A stretch of 64,000 bases of DNA, from assembly GCF_029633865.1 (NCBI RefSeq), contig NC_079224.1, positions 17,236,626 through 17,300,625 on the forward strand, given 5' to 3'. The stretch comes from Lampris incognitus. Taxonomy: Eukaryota > Chordata > Actinopteri > Lampriformes > Lampridae. The notes beneath the pieces are model-generated. The model was not told where the DNA came from, searched no databases, and saw only the letters and a program-made list of their open reading frames with translations. Each line of letters begins with the position of its first letter. Position 1 is the stretch's first letter. Position numbers and translations under genes: made by a program. Below, one piece after another: positions 21,557-32,135 of this stretch.

Positions 21557-23100
21557 TATGTATTCCATCTTGCTCCTACTGACTTTCAGTCCTCTTCTCT
21601 CCAGTACATACCTCCACCTCTCCAGGCTCTCCTCAACCTGCAGCCTACTCTTGCTACATATCACAATGTCATCTGCAAACCTCATAGTACACGGAGACTC
21701 CTGCCTGATCTCATCCGTCAACCCGTCCATCACCAGTGCAAACAAGAAAGGGCTCAGAGCCGATCCTTGGTGTAATTCCACCTCCACCTTGAACCCATCT
21801 GTCATTCCAACCGCACACCTCACCATTGTCACAATGCTCTCAGATATCCTGCACCTCTCCTACATACTCCTCTGCCACTCCCGACTTCCTCATACAATAC
21901 CACACCTCCTCTCTTGGCACCCCATCATATGCTTTCTCTAAATCTACAAAGACACAATGTAACTCCTTCTGGCCTACTCTATACTTCTCAAAGTAAAAAC
22001 CACATCTGTAGTACTCTTTCGTGGCATGAAACCATACTGCTGCTCGCTAATCGTCCCCTCTCATCTTAACCTAGCTTCTATTATTCTTTGCCATATCTTC
22101 ATGCTGTGGCTGATCAACTTTGTGCCTCTGTAGTTGCTACAGTTCTGCACATCGCCCTTATTCTTGAAAATCGGTACCAGTAAAAGTCTTCTCCACTTCT
22201 CAGGCATCCTCTCACTTTCTAAGATTGTGTTAAACAATCTAGTTAAAAACTCTACTGACATCTCTCCTAAACCTCTCCATGCCTCCACAGGTATGTCATC
22301 TGGACCAACTGCCTTTCCACTCTTCATAGCTGCCCTCACTTCCTCCTCACTAATCCACCACACTTCCTGATTCACTATCCCCACATTATCCAACCTTCTC
22401 TCTCTCATTTTTTTTTCATTCATCAGCCCCTCAAAGTACTCCTTCCACCTTCTCAGCACACTCTCCTCGCTTGTCAGCACATTTCCATCTCTATCCTTGA
22501 TCGCCCTTACCTGCTGCACATCCTTCCCAGCTCGGTCCCTCTGTTTAGCCAATCAGTACCAGTCCTTCTCTCCTTCCTTTGCGTCTAAATTCTCATACAA
22601 CTCACCATACATATTTTCCTTTGCCACCTCTCTTTGCTTTAGGCTGCATCTCCTTGTACTCCTGTATACTTTCTTCCTTCCTCTGACTATCCAACTTCTT
22701 TGCCATCCTCTCCCTCTGTATACTTTCCTGTATGTCCTCATTCCACCACCAAGTCTCCTTGTCTTCCTTTCTCTGTCCAAAGGACACACCAAGTACCTTC
22801 CTAGCTGTCTCCCTCACCATTTCTGCAGTGCCTGCCCAGTGATTCGGCAACTCTGCAGTACCACCCAGTGCCTGTTTTAACTCCTCCCTGAACTCCATAC
22901 AAAAGTCTTCCTTCTTCAGCTTCCACCATTTGATCCTTGGCTCTGCTGTAACTCTTCCTCAACTCCAAAGTTATCCTACAGACCACCATCTGATGCTGCC
23001 TAGCTACATTCTCCCCTGTCACCACCTTGCGTCTACAATCCCTTTCAGATCACGCCTTCTACACAAGATATAGTCCACCTGTGTGCACTTTCCTCCACTC
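21557..23100 (-). pseudogene. RTE copy 2, reverse transcriptase and linker
   Basis: RT blocks on the minus strand: AKQRDRAGKDVQQVRAIKD, AVGPDDIPVEAWRGLGEMS, LLVPIFKNKGDVQNC, SNYRGTKLISHSMKIW and, downstream, VEVELHQGSALSPFLFALVM with an intact motif C MRFADDIVICSKSRLQVEES. The catalytic DD pair is kept, unlike the stop in motif A of copy 1. Frames still break near 22060, 22550 and 22800. Confidence 0.85.
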
Positions 23101-23520
23101 TTAGACGAATTTTCCCACCCTTACCTAGGAAACTGGGATGGGTGCATTGTTCTTCCGGTCTAAACATCCGTAGCCAGATGCAAACATGCAAGCCTAGAGC
23201 TGCGATATCTTCAACAACATTAAAAATGGACATTAGAAAAAAAATGGTTCAGGGACACATTGCGCGGTTGTACTAATCCACAGACCGCCGGAATAAGTGA
23301 GTGTGTTGCCCATCGACCTGCCACAAAACGGCAACGTCCCTGCATTCAATTTTTTTCCTTCCACAGAAAACCAACAGCAGATTTCAAGTCACGGATGTGG
23401 TTGAAGGCTTTGAATTTGAAGAAACCACCGAAAAACATCTTTGTTTGTTCCCATCACTTCATGCCAAAAAGCCAACCAAAGAAAACCCTCTCCCTGAACT
23501 GTGGCAACTAGGTAGCTACT
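23101..23520 (+). mobile_element. THAP-like zinc-finger exon fragment inside RTE copy 2
   Basis: Foreign to the RTE. The + strand frame from about 23260 reads RGCTNPQTAG…FFSFHRKPTADFKSRMWLKA, then KKPPKNIFVCSHHF. The words GCTN, FHRKP, a Trp and the final C-x2-H (CSHH) fit a THAP DNA-binding domain whose first Cys region is damaged. A donor-like CTAG|GTAGCT follows at about 23510. THAP domains occur in host genes and in P-element-type and other transposons, and the source is not determinable here. The piece replaces about 95 bases of the RTE endonuclease region rather than simply splitting it. Confidence 0.5.
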
Positions 23521-24438
23521 CGTTACACCAGAAAAGAAAAGCATTTCTCTCCTTGACACCAAACCTACCCATCACTTCATCACCTCTGTTCCCTTCACCA
23601 ACATGCCTATTGAAGTCCACTCCAATCACCACTCTCTCCCCCTTGGATACACTCGCCACCACTTCATCCAGCTCACTCCAGAATTCTTTTCACTTCCATC
23701 TCACACACAACTTGCATGGCATAGCGCTGATAACATTCATCAATACACCTTCATACTCATCACTCTGTCCGAGGCTGTCTTAACCTCCAGCACACTCTTG
23801 ACATACCTCATCCATTTTCCAAGCCACTTATCCTAATTAGGGTCACGGAATGCTGGAGCGTATCTCAGCAGTCATAGGGCGGAGGGTGGAGAAACACCCT
23901 GGACAGGTCTCCAGTCCATCTCAGGGCAGACACATTCACACCTAGGGACAATTTCTTAAGTCTGACCTACATGTCTTTTTTTTTCTCCATGGTTGAAGAG
24001 TTTGAACCGACCTCTGATGCTCCTGGCCTTACTCCCCTTGACCCCTTCCACCTGGTCTCTCACACACACACACACAGTATACCAACCTTTCTCCTTTCCA
24101 TCATCTCAGCCAGCTCTCTCCCTAGTGCCAACATTCAAAGTTCCAATTCTCACCTCCACACTCCTACCCTTCCTCCTCTCCCGCTGCCTCCGGACATGCC
24201 TTCGCCCTCTCCTTCTCCCTACAGTAGCATATTTTCCACCGCAACCTCCTGGCCAACAGTAGCGGTAGTTGGTAACCTGGTCCTCAACCGATCTGGTATG
24301 GAAATCTGATTTATGATCCGCATATTTGATTTGGCAAAGATTTTACGCTGGATGCCCTTCCTGACGCAATCCTCCCCATTTATCCGGGCTTTGGACCAGC
24401 ACCAAGATTGTACTGGCTTGTGCATCCTCAGTGGCTAG
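23521..24438 (-). pseudogene. RTE copy 2, endonuclease part and 5' end
   Basis: Minus-strand matches to copy 1: GVDFNRHVGEGN-type wording (reverse of CTTCACCAACATGCCTATTG), the AP-endonuclease centre, and the 5' leader (reverse of GCATCCAGCGTAAAATCTTT). A reversed DANA-like SINE remnant (about 23803-23975) is embedded and a CA tract sits at 24059-24079. The 5' border is shared with copy 1. Confidence 0.75.
23803..23975 (-). mobile_element. SINE 3' fragment within RTE copy 2
   Basis: CATCCATTTTCCAAGCCACT, GGGTCACGGAATGCTGGAG, ACACCCTGGACAGGTCTCCA and ACACCTAGGGACAATTT are the reverse of the DANA/mermaid-like body. Tail first, so on the minus strand. Confidence 0.75.
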
Positions 24439-24457
24439 GTTCTCAGCATCTCTTAAT
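24439..24457 (+). repeat. Target-site duplication of RTE copy 2, right
   Basis: Same 19 bases as 13566-13584, abutting the RTE 5' end. Confidence 0.9.
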
Positions 24458-24514
24458 ATACAATTTCCATGACTGAGATCAGTAGTGATGTTTTTCACAG
24501 CTTAAGTACTTAAT

Positions 24515-24960
24515 TGAATATTCATTCATCTTCAGTCGCTTCTCCAGGGTCGGGACGTGGTGGCAGCAAGCTCAGTAGGGCACTCCAGACATCCCTCTCC
24601 CCAGCAACACCTTCCAGCGCCTCCTGGGGATCCCAAGGCGAGATTGGACATGTGGTCCCTCCAGCAAGTTCTGGGTCTACCCCAGGGTCTCCTCCCAGTT
24701 GGCCGTGCCTGGAAACCTCCAAAGGAAGGCACCCAGGAAGCATCCTAATCAGATGCCCAAACCACCTCAACTGGCTCCTTTTGATGCAAAGGAGCAGCAG
24801 CTCTACTCCGAGCTCACTCTGGATGTCTGAGCTCCTCACCCTAAGGCTGAACTCAGACACCCAATAGAGGAACCTTATTTCAGCCGCTTGTATCCGCGAT
24901 CTCACCCTTTCAGTCACTACCCAAAGCTCATGACCATAGGTGAGGGTTGGAATGAAGATT
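24515..24960 (-). pseudogene. Tx1/L1-like LINE, C-terminal fragment
   Basis: Minus strand: MTERVRSRIQAAEIRFLYWV, SLRVRSSDIQSELGVELLLL, KRSQLRWFGHLIRMLPGCLP, GERDVWSALLSLLPPRPDPG. These are the distal blocks of the fish LINE whose RT reads LFADDVVLLAS. It ends at GAAGATGAATGAATATTC, a typical 3' tail. The group name (Tx1/L1-like) is tentative. Confidence 0.75.
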
Positions 24961-24964
24961 TACT

Positions 24965-25370
24965 CGTAAACTGAGAGCTTTGCCTTCCGGTTCAACTCAT
25001 GGATTGCAACGAGCCATCCAATCCTTGTATAGCCAAAGTGAGAGCTGTGTCCGCATTCTCGGCACAAAGACAAACATGTTTTCGGTGGGTGTCGGGCTCT
25101 GCCAAGGTTGTTCCTTGTCTCCGATTCTGTTTGTGATATTCATGGACAGGATCTCAAGAAGCAGCCAAGGTGAAGAATGTGTCCATTTTGGGAACCTCAG
25201 AATTGCATCTCTTCTCTTTGCAGATGATGTGGTTTTGTTGGCTTCATCAGACCGCGACCTCCAGCGTGCACTCGGCGGTTTGCCGCTGAGTGTAAAATGG
25301 CCCGGATGAGAGTCAGCACCTCCAAGACCATGGTTCGCTACTGGAAAATAGTGGTTCATACCCCACATCC
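24965..25370 (+). pseudogene. Tx1/L1-like LINE, RT catalytic fragment (opposite strand)
   Basis: Plus strand: LQRAIQSLYSQSESCVRILG, VGVGLCQGCSLSPILFVIFM and LFADDVVLLASSDRDLQRAL (motif C intact). It abuts the minus-strand C-terminal piece head-on at about 24960, as a 5'-inverted LINE insertion would. Confidence 0.75.
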
Positions 25371-25384
25371 TGTTGATTTGATGA

Positions 25385-25622
25385 TTATTACTATTATTTA
25401 CATCAAAAGGTTTGTCTTAGTGCCGAGAATGTGGACAAAGCTCTCATTTTGGTTATACAAGGACCAGATGGCTTGTAGCAACTGCCCCGTTAGCCCATAC
25501 TCCCGCAGTACCCCCCCCCCCAGAGTGCCCTGGGGTACACAGTCGTAAGCCTTCGTCAAGTCCACAAAACACATGTAGACTGGCTAGTCAAACTCCCATG
25601 CCTCCCTCAGCACCCCCCCCCC
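25385..25622 (-). pseudogene. Tx1/L1-like LINE, second RT fragment (minus strand)
   Basis: Minus strand reads YMCFVDLTKAYDCVPQGTLW (motif A), LTGQLLQAIWSLYNQNESF and HILGTKTN. The last part repeats the segment also present on the + strand at 24997-25078, so this is a separate copy, not a continuation. C runs at 25510-25520 and 25611-25624. Confidence 0.7.
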
Positions 25623-25672
25623 CCATTGGTAGGCCGTGGAATAGACTGCCACACCACCCAGAGGCCCCGAAG
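25623..25672 (-). mobile_element. 5' end of a second tRNA-type SINE (reverse)
   Basis: ATTGGTAGGCCGTGGAATAG then ACTGCCACACCACCCAGAGG resembles the reversed head of the SINE whose body is at 43771-44116. Only the head is present. Confidence 0.45.
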
Positions 25673-26114
25673 TTCTTGTGGTTAACTGCTTAAGAAAGAA
25701 AGACTTGCAGAACAAATACATTCAGCGGTCTGAATAAAATTCAAAAGTTTACATTTTCTTTTTTGCACGCAATGCATTTTGACAATTCATTTTCACTATT
25801 TGAGCAATTTAATTTTAAAACACTCTGGATCCATTTTGAATATCCAGTTGCTCATTAAACAATGCATCCTGTTAAATGTTAATACTGTGTAACTCAAGGG
25901 TCTCAAACTACTGGCCCGCGGGCCACATCCGGCCTGCGACAGTTTTGTGCAGCCTACGCTGTGTTTCAGATTAATTAAGAGATCCGGACCGTGTATTTTG
26001 CATACTACTACTTTTGTGTTTTTTTTTTTCTTTCGTTAAATGTTTCCAGTTCTAAGTACGCAGTTAAGATTACTTGTAAGGCCAGTTCCAGATGACTAAT
26101 GTCAGTTTTGCAGC

Positions 26115-26117
26115 TCG

Positions 26118-26160
<43 letters not shown>
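26115..26160. repeat. (CT)n(CA)n microsatellite
   Basis: About 10 CT units then about 12 CA units, in the leader of the hAT element. Confidence 0.95.
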
Positions 26161-26161
<1 letters not shown>

Positions 26162-26395
26162 AGCCAGGTAACGTGAGTACATAAACCCAGTAGGCTAGCC
26201 CACTGCAAAATATCTGACGTGAGCTTGCTAATGTAAATTGTTGTCACCGTTTGCAGATGTTTAACAAAAATATCACTTTCAAAAGTTGACCATGAGCACT
26301 GACAGTTCCAAGAAAAAGGGCCATACAACTACTTCTTCACTGACTTTAATGGGTCCACGATCTGTCTAATTTGCAAGGAAAAATTTGCCATCCTG

Positions 26396-26523
26396 GACAG
26401 GCCGCTAGGCCATCACACATTCTCCAGGGTGTCTCCCTGCCTGCTGCCCAATGACTGCTGGGATAGACTCCAGCATCCCGCGACCCTGAGAGCAGGACAA
26501 GCGGTTTGGATAATGGATGGAAG
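26396..26523 (+). mobile_element. SINE 3' fragment with inverted 5' tip
   Basis: Flanked by TTGCCATCCTG on both sides (26385-26395 and 26524-26534), an 11-base target-site duplication that splits the hAT codons ...AIL|KDFN. The first 22 bases (GACAGGCCGCTAGGCCATCA and CA) are the reverse complement of the SINE segment that should precede CCAGGGTGTCTCC, so the 5' tip is flipped. Confidence 0.85.
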
Positions 26524-26991
26524 TTGCCATCCTGAAGGATTTCAATCTGAAGTGACATTACACTACTAAACATGCAGAGGAGTATGATCAGTTCAAAGGC
26601 GAGGTGAGGGAGAGAAAGGCAGCACACTTATATCTGATGCAGGGAAAGACTACAGCCGAAGATATTTCAGGTGCTGTGCAATGCAACTGAGGGTGCTGGT
26701 CTACCCTGGAATGAATCAGCTGGAATCACCACTGATAGTGCCCCATGACAGAGAGGGGGAAAAAAAAAAGGGCTTGTAGCACTGATTCAAAGAAAGCGAA
26801 TATAGATCCCACAATTGCATTACATTAGTCATTTAGCCAATGCTTTTATCCAAAGCAACTTATAATAAGTGCATTTAACGTAGGAAATCAGGAGAACTAC
26901 TCGTAGTCATCAGTGCATCTAAGAGCAAAACCAGTGCTTAGAGAAAGTGCAAGAAAGATTTTTCTTTTTAAATGAGTGAATACAACAAGTG

Positions 26992-28260
26992 CTAAGAACA
27001 AGTAACAGGGTAATAGTTCTTAAAGAGGCAAGTTTTCAACCTGTGCCAAAAGATGGGCAGCGACTCCGCTGTCCTGACATCAGTGGGGAGTTCATTCCAC
27101 CACTGTGGGGCCAAGACAGAAATGAGCTGTGACCGGGTTGATCGGCAGCAAGGGCCTCTGAGTGACGGGGCAATCAGGCGTCCCGAGGCAACAGAGCAAA
27201 GTGGTCGGGCGGGGGTGTAGGGCTTGACCATGGCCTGGTGATAGGAAGGAGCTGTTCCTTTCACTGCCCTGTAGGCTAACACCAGAGTCTTAAACTGGAT
27301 GTGAACAGCTAATGGGAGCCAGTGTAGGGACATGAGAAGGGGAGTTGTGTGGGAGAACTTAGGGCAGTTGAACACCAGACGAGCTGCAGCTTTCTGAACA
27401 AGCTCCAGAGGACTGATGGCCGACACCGGGGCACCAGCAAGGAGGGAGTTGCTTTAGTCCAGCCAGGAGATGACCAGAGCCTGGATGAGCACCTGTGCAG
27501 TCTCGTCAGTGAGGAATGGGTGAATCCTCCTGATGTTATAGAGGAGAAATCTGCAGGAGCGAGCAACTGATGCAACGTTTTCAGCAAACGATAGGTGGTC
27601 GTCCAGGATCACATCCAGATTCCTCACAGTCCGAGTTGGCGTCACCACGGTGTTGTCAATGGTAATGGCCAGGTCTCGGTGCGGGCAACCTTTCCCCGGG
27701 AGGAACATCAGCTCTGTCTTGTCCAGATTGAGCTTCAGGTGGTGTGTCACCATCCACTCCGAGATGTCAGTCAAGCACGCAGCAATGCGTGTCTCTACTT
27801 GTGTGTCAGAGGGAGGAAAGGACAAGATCAGCTGGGTGTAATCGGCATAACATTGGTAAGAGAAGTCATGCGAGTGAATAACAGAACCCAGGGATGTCGT
27901 GTACAGGGAGAAAAGGAGAGGACCCATAACCGAATCCTGTGGAACACCTGTAGTCAGTCTGCGAGGCTCTGACACAGATCCCCTCCATGTCACCTGGTAG
28001 GAACGACCTGTCAGGTAGGTTGCAAACATTGAGAGTGCAGAGCCTGTGACACCCAGCCCGTCGAGGGTAGAGAGAAGGATCTGGTGGTTCACTGTGTCAA
28101 ACGCAGCTGACAGGTCCAGGAGTATCATGACAGAAGAGAGAGAGTTTGCTCTCGCAGAGTGCAGCGATTCTGTCAAGAGAAGGAGGGCCGTCTCTGTCGA
28201 GTGACCCATCCTGAACTCAGACTGGTTGGGGTCCAGCAGGAGGTACAAAGAAAGTTGGTT
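26992..28260 (-). pseudogene. L2-like LINE reverse transcriptase
   Basis: Minus strand 28248-27454: SEFRMGHSTETALLLLTESL, VMILLDLSAAFDTVNHQILL (motif A intact), TGVPQDSVMGPLLFSLYTTS, then SYQCYADYTQLILSF. The catalytic YADD is YADY here, so the enzyme would be inactive. The frame continues to LTDETAQVLIQALVISWLD, where a stop (TAA) replaces the usual Tyr. It then shifts to 27426-26992: ELVQKAAARLVFNCPKFSHT, LHWLPLAVHIQFKTLVLAYR, LAPQWWNELPTDVRTAESLP, HRLKTCLFKNYYP. This is the best-preserved RT in the window apart from the active-site change. Confidence 0.85.
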
Positions 28261-28818
28261 AAAGACGGCACGTTCGAAAGTTTGGATAGGAAGAGTAGAA
28301 GAGAAACTGGTCTGTAGTTTTTTGACATCAGAGGGGTTACGTGATGGTTTCTTGAGAAGGCGGGGGGGTGACTAGCAGTCTTGAAGGCAGATGGAAAGCA
28401 TCCTGCCTGGAGGGAGGTGTTGATGAGGGTTAGATAGGGAAGGAGTTCAGGTGCTATAGACTGAAGAACAGGGGAGGGGACCGGGTCAGATGAGGTTTAG
28501 AACCTCGTTGGGGGAGAGGGTGCAAGCAGCACTAACCGGGTGGTGAGAAAAGGAGGATCTGATGTCGTTTACCTTCTTGTCAAAGAAGTTAGCAAAGTCA
28601 TCAGAGAGAAGGGAGGAAGAGTTTGAAGAAGTATAGAATAGGTTTCAAAGAGTTTCTTAGGATTAGAGGATAGGATTTTAGAGCGATAGAAGGCAGCCTT
28701 AGCAGCAGAAAGTAAGGAAGAGAAAGTGGAAAGAAGAGAAGGTCCTCTGGGAGTTTGCCTTTTCTCCATTTGCGCTTTGCCACTCTTAGGCTCCGTCTTT
28801 CAGTATGTACTGAGTCGG

Positions 28819-29640
28819 TCAGCCAAGGGGCAGGTGGAGTTGGGCGTGCAGGCCTGGAGGGGAGGGGACAGAGATTGTCCAGAGAAGAAGATCAGTAGCA
28901 GTGTCAGGGGGTAGGAGAGAGAAAGATTCAGGTGTAGGGAGGATAGAGGTAACAGAGGAAGAAAGATCAGTGGCAGAGAGAGAGCAGAGGTGTCTACAAG
29001 TGGAAACCATGTGGGTAGGGGAAGGGGCTGAAGACAGGGAGAGTGAGTAGGATATGAAATAGTGGTCTGAAAGCTGGAGGGGAGTAGCAGAGAGATTGGA
29101 AATAGGACAGTGTCTAGTAAAGATAAGGTCCAGCTGGTTACTGGCCTTGCGAGTAGGAGGAGAGGGTGAGAGGTGAAGGTCAAAGGAGGAGAGGAAAGAG
29201 AGAAGAGGATCTAGCTTGTTAGTGTGGATGTTGAAGTCACCGAGAAGGATAAGTGCAGAGTCATCAACAGGGAAGTGCGAGGCAAGTTTGTCAAGCTCCT
29301 TCAGAAACTCACCAAGGGGGCCTGGTGGGCGGTACACAACCACGATGGTGAGTTTGACTGGATAAGAGACAGTAACAGCATGAAATTCAAAAGAGGGCAG
29401 AGAAAATTGTGGAATGGAAATGAGAGCATTTCAGTGAGATTAGCAGGCCAGTACCACCACCCCGCCTCCTAGCTCTGGGAGTGTGAGAAAAAGAGTACAC
29501 ATCAGACAGAGCTGCAGGTGTGGTAGTGTTTTCTGGCATGATCCAGGTCTCAGTTAGAGCAAGAAAGTTGAGGGAGAGCAAGGATGCACAGTCTGAGATA
29601 AACTCAGTTTTCAGCACCGCAGACTAGCAATTCCAGAGCC
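28819..29640 (-). pseudogene. L2-like LINE endonuclease
   Basis: Minus strand: NFLALTETWIMPENT (catalytic Glu block) at 29617-29540, then VVYRPPGPLGEFLKELDKLA, SALILLGDFNIHTNKLDPLL (Asp/Asn block), ASNQLDLIFTRHCPISNLS and LQLSDHYFISYSLSLSS (Asp-His block). AP-type endonuclease that nicks target DNA. A frame break near 29385 separates the first block. The linker toward the RT (28800-28260) is full of stops. Confidence 0.8.
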
Positions 29641-29780
29641 CTCCCGTCACCACTTGCTCAACGTGAGTGGGATAGATGAGATTGGTAGGGTCACAGAGCC
29701 TAGGAGTGACCCAACGTCTATGCCAGCCCTGGGAAGAGGAAAGGTCAGGAATGTGAAAGAAACACATAGTCTATACTAGG

Positions 29781-30419
29781 TACACAAAATACAGATGACT
29801 GACCAGATCTAAAAAGAGCAGTCCATGCTTGTCGAAGTCTTGGATTGAAAAAGTCGCACTTGCCTTTGTTCACTCTAGCCTTCGCTCAACCTAGGCATGT
29901 TTGCTTGATGCTTGGAAGCAGCAGCAGTGATTTAAAGAACACTGATTGCTAATTGTGTGCCAGGAGTGCAGGCCACACCCTGGCCACTTAACACCCAATT
30001 GGCCAAAGAGGTACACTGAAAATAGGCCTATTGCCCAGAAACTGGTCACTTATGTAAAACTCTATCAAACCTTACACAATACAATTAAAACTGCAAACAG
30101 CAAGTTACCGAGGAATATATTTATTAGCTAAAAGGATAACTAGTCAAAACAACTAGGCAACAAGAAATATTTAAGGGCACACTAGGTGAAAAACAGCTAC
30201 AGCTAGAATAAGTAAATAAGACAAGTAAGTAAATAGAATAAGACAGCTACAGCTAGAATAAGATCCCACTAGGAACTAGCAGCAGATGTATAGACAAAAG
30301 GACTAATACTCAAGCAGCTGGAATAAGACTAATAGCAACTTGTTAAGCAAGAAAGATGATACTTACTCTATTCTAGATGAACCAGCAATTCAGAATCACT
30401 CCAGAAGTTAAGATGCACA
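29781..30419. other. Probable LINE leader or unidentified repeat
   Basis: No coding blocks. Contains the duplicated word noted for the L2-like LINE and a cluster of short A-rich motifs. Could be the 5' UTR of the L2-like LINE or an extra insertion. Confidence 0.35.
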
Positions 30420-30752
30420 CTGCATCATTCATCATATTCTTCATATATCTTATCATTCCATTATAATTATGTTATCCATTTTGAATGTTGTATTCTGTAA
30501 ATCGTGCACACGCAACATTCATTGCAAGCTGTCCATCTTGGAAGAGAGATCCCCCTCTGTTGTTCTCCCTGAGATTTCTTCCTATTTGTTCTCCCTGTAA
30601 AGGGTTTTTTTGGTTTTTTGTTTTTTTTTAGGGAGTTGTTCTTTATCCAATGTGAGGGTCTAAGGACAGGATGTGGTGTTGATGTAAAGCCCCCTGAGGC
30701 AAATTTGTAATCTGTGATATTGGGCTATATAAATAAAATTGACTTGACTTTA
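30420..30752 (+). mobile_element. LINE 3' tail, family 'TTGACTTGAC' (copy 3)
   Basis: Contains ATATTCTTCATATATCTTAT, CTTGGAAGAGAGATCCCCCT, GTGAGGGTCTAAGGACAGGA and TGATATTGGGCTATATAAAT, then TTGACTTGAC. Sits directly before the middle block of the hAT protein. Confidence 0.8.
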
Positions 30753-31705
30753 CTTCACCAGCAGGCACTCTGCAGCAAATGCTTGAAATTTGACAGTGTT
30801 ATGACTGTTGTGGCGAGAATGCATTAATTACATCAGATCAAGAGGTTTACAACACCGTCAGTTCTGCGCATTTCTGGAGGAAATAGATGCAACATATGGG
30901 GACGTGTCATACTTCACAGAAGTGCGCTGGTTGAGCAGGGGCAGTGACCTGAAAAGGTGTTTTGAATTGAGGGAGGTGATCGTCGAATTCACGAAAGAAG
31001 GCAGGCTACATGTCCCTGAGCTTGACGATCCCAAATGGCTCATAGATTTAGCTTTACCAGTTGATATCACATAGGCACTTAACACTCTTCATTTTAAACT
31101 GTAGAGGCCAGACTAACTTGTCACTGCAGCATTTGATAGTGTGAAAGCCTTCCCCGTGAAACTCAGATTATGGAAAACACAGCTCACAGAGAAAAGATTT
31201 GTCCACTTCCCAACATGCCAATCAATTATTAATGATGGTGCCAGGTCAATGCTGATGAGTATGTGACTGCCACTGACAATCTGCAGCAGGAGTTTGAGCA
31301 TCGCTTTTCTGATTCTAAGACTTATTTACAGACGCCCTCTCTTATGGTGTGGATAGTGCTCTTCTCTTATGGTGTGGATGGTGCTCCAAGCACATTTCAA
31401 ATGGAGATCACAGACTTGCAGTGCAACACTGAGCTCAAGGCGAAGTTTGGAGAGGCACAAGAAAGCAGGAGATAATTGAACAGTTTCTCAGAGAGCTTCC
31501 CAAAACATTCCCACCTTTGTCCAAACTGTTCAGGCAGGTTATGTGTCTTTTCAGCAGCACTTACCTGTGTGAGAAACTGTCCTCAACTACGTCTTGATGC
31601 ACGCTCAATAATCCAGGTAAGAAAATCAAAGAAGGTTGAATCAGATCATCTGGATAAATGTTCTCAACTATGAACTTTAATAAATCAAAGCATTAGTCCA
31701 GACTG

Positions 31706-31944
31706 GGTGGCACAGTGATGCAGTGGTTAGCATGGTTGCCTCACAGCAAGAAGGTTCTGAGTTCGAGCCCCGGGGTAGTTCAACCTTGGGGGGGAGGGGG
31801 GTCGTCCTAGGTCGTCCTTTGTGTGGAGTTTGCATGTTCTCCCCGTGTCGGCGTGGGTTTCCTCTGGGTGCTCCGGTTTCCTCCCACAGTCCAAAGACAT
31901 GCAGGTCAGGTGAATCAGCCATACTAAATTGCCCCTAGCTATGA

Positions 31945-32013
<69 letters not shown>

Positions 32014-32135
32014 ATGACCTGGCGGCCTGTCCAGGGTGTCTCCCTGCCTGTGGCCCAATGACTGCTGGGATAGGCTCCGGCATCCCCACAACCCTGAGAG
32101 CAGGATAAGCGGTTCGGATAATGGATGGATGGATG
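31706..32135 (+). mobile_element. Full-length DANA/mermaid-like SINE
   Basis: tRNA-like head GGTGGCACAGTGATGCAGTG with A box (CAGTGGTTAGC) and B box (GAGTTCGAGCCCC), SINE body, and a GGAT tail. Flanked by GTCCAGACTG at 31696-31705 and 32136-32145, a 10-base target-site duplication within the hAT remnant. Contains a 64-base GT run. Confidence 0.9.
31948..32011. repeat. (TG)n microsatellite inside the SINE
   Basis: About 32 units at the position where other SINE copies read TATGAATGTGT. Confidence 0.95.

Larger units (their letters stand above)
13585..24438 (-). mobile_element. RTE-clade retrotransposon, copy 2, carrying nested insertions
   Basis: The 3' tail (TTATTACTACTTTCGGCTAT, then CACAGCGGATCATCCG) starts at 13585. 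The 5' end (reverse of AGCCACTGAGGATGCAC) is at 24438. A 19-base duplication flanks the whole, so this was one insertion of about 3.2 kb later expanded to 10.9 kb. Inserted within it are a 583-bp palindromic-ended element (13779-14361), a 6750-bp DNA transposon (14807-21556) and a foreign THAP-like piece replacing about 95 bases (23101-23520). Confidence 0.9.
26819..29780 (-). mobile_element. L2-like LINE (minus strand) inserted in the hAT element
   Basis: The 3' end on the minus strand is the well-known fish LINE end, seen here reversed as TTACATTAGTCATTTAGCC and CTTTTATCCAAAGCAACTTA. RT and endonuclease blocks follow in order up to about 29640. The 5' limit is unclear: sequence to about 30400 may be its leader, with a direct repeat AGCTACAGCTAGAATAAG at 30195 and 30246. 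Confidence 0.8.
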
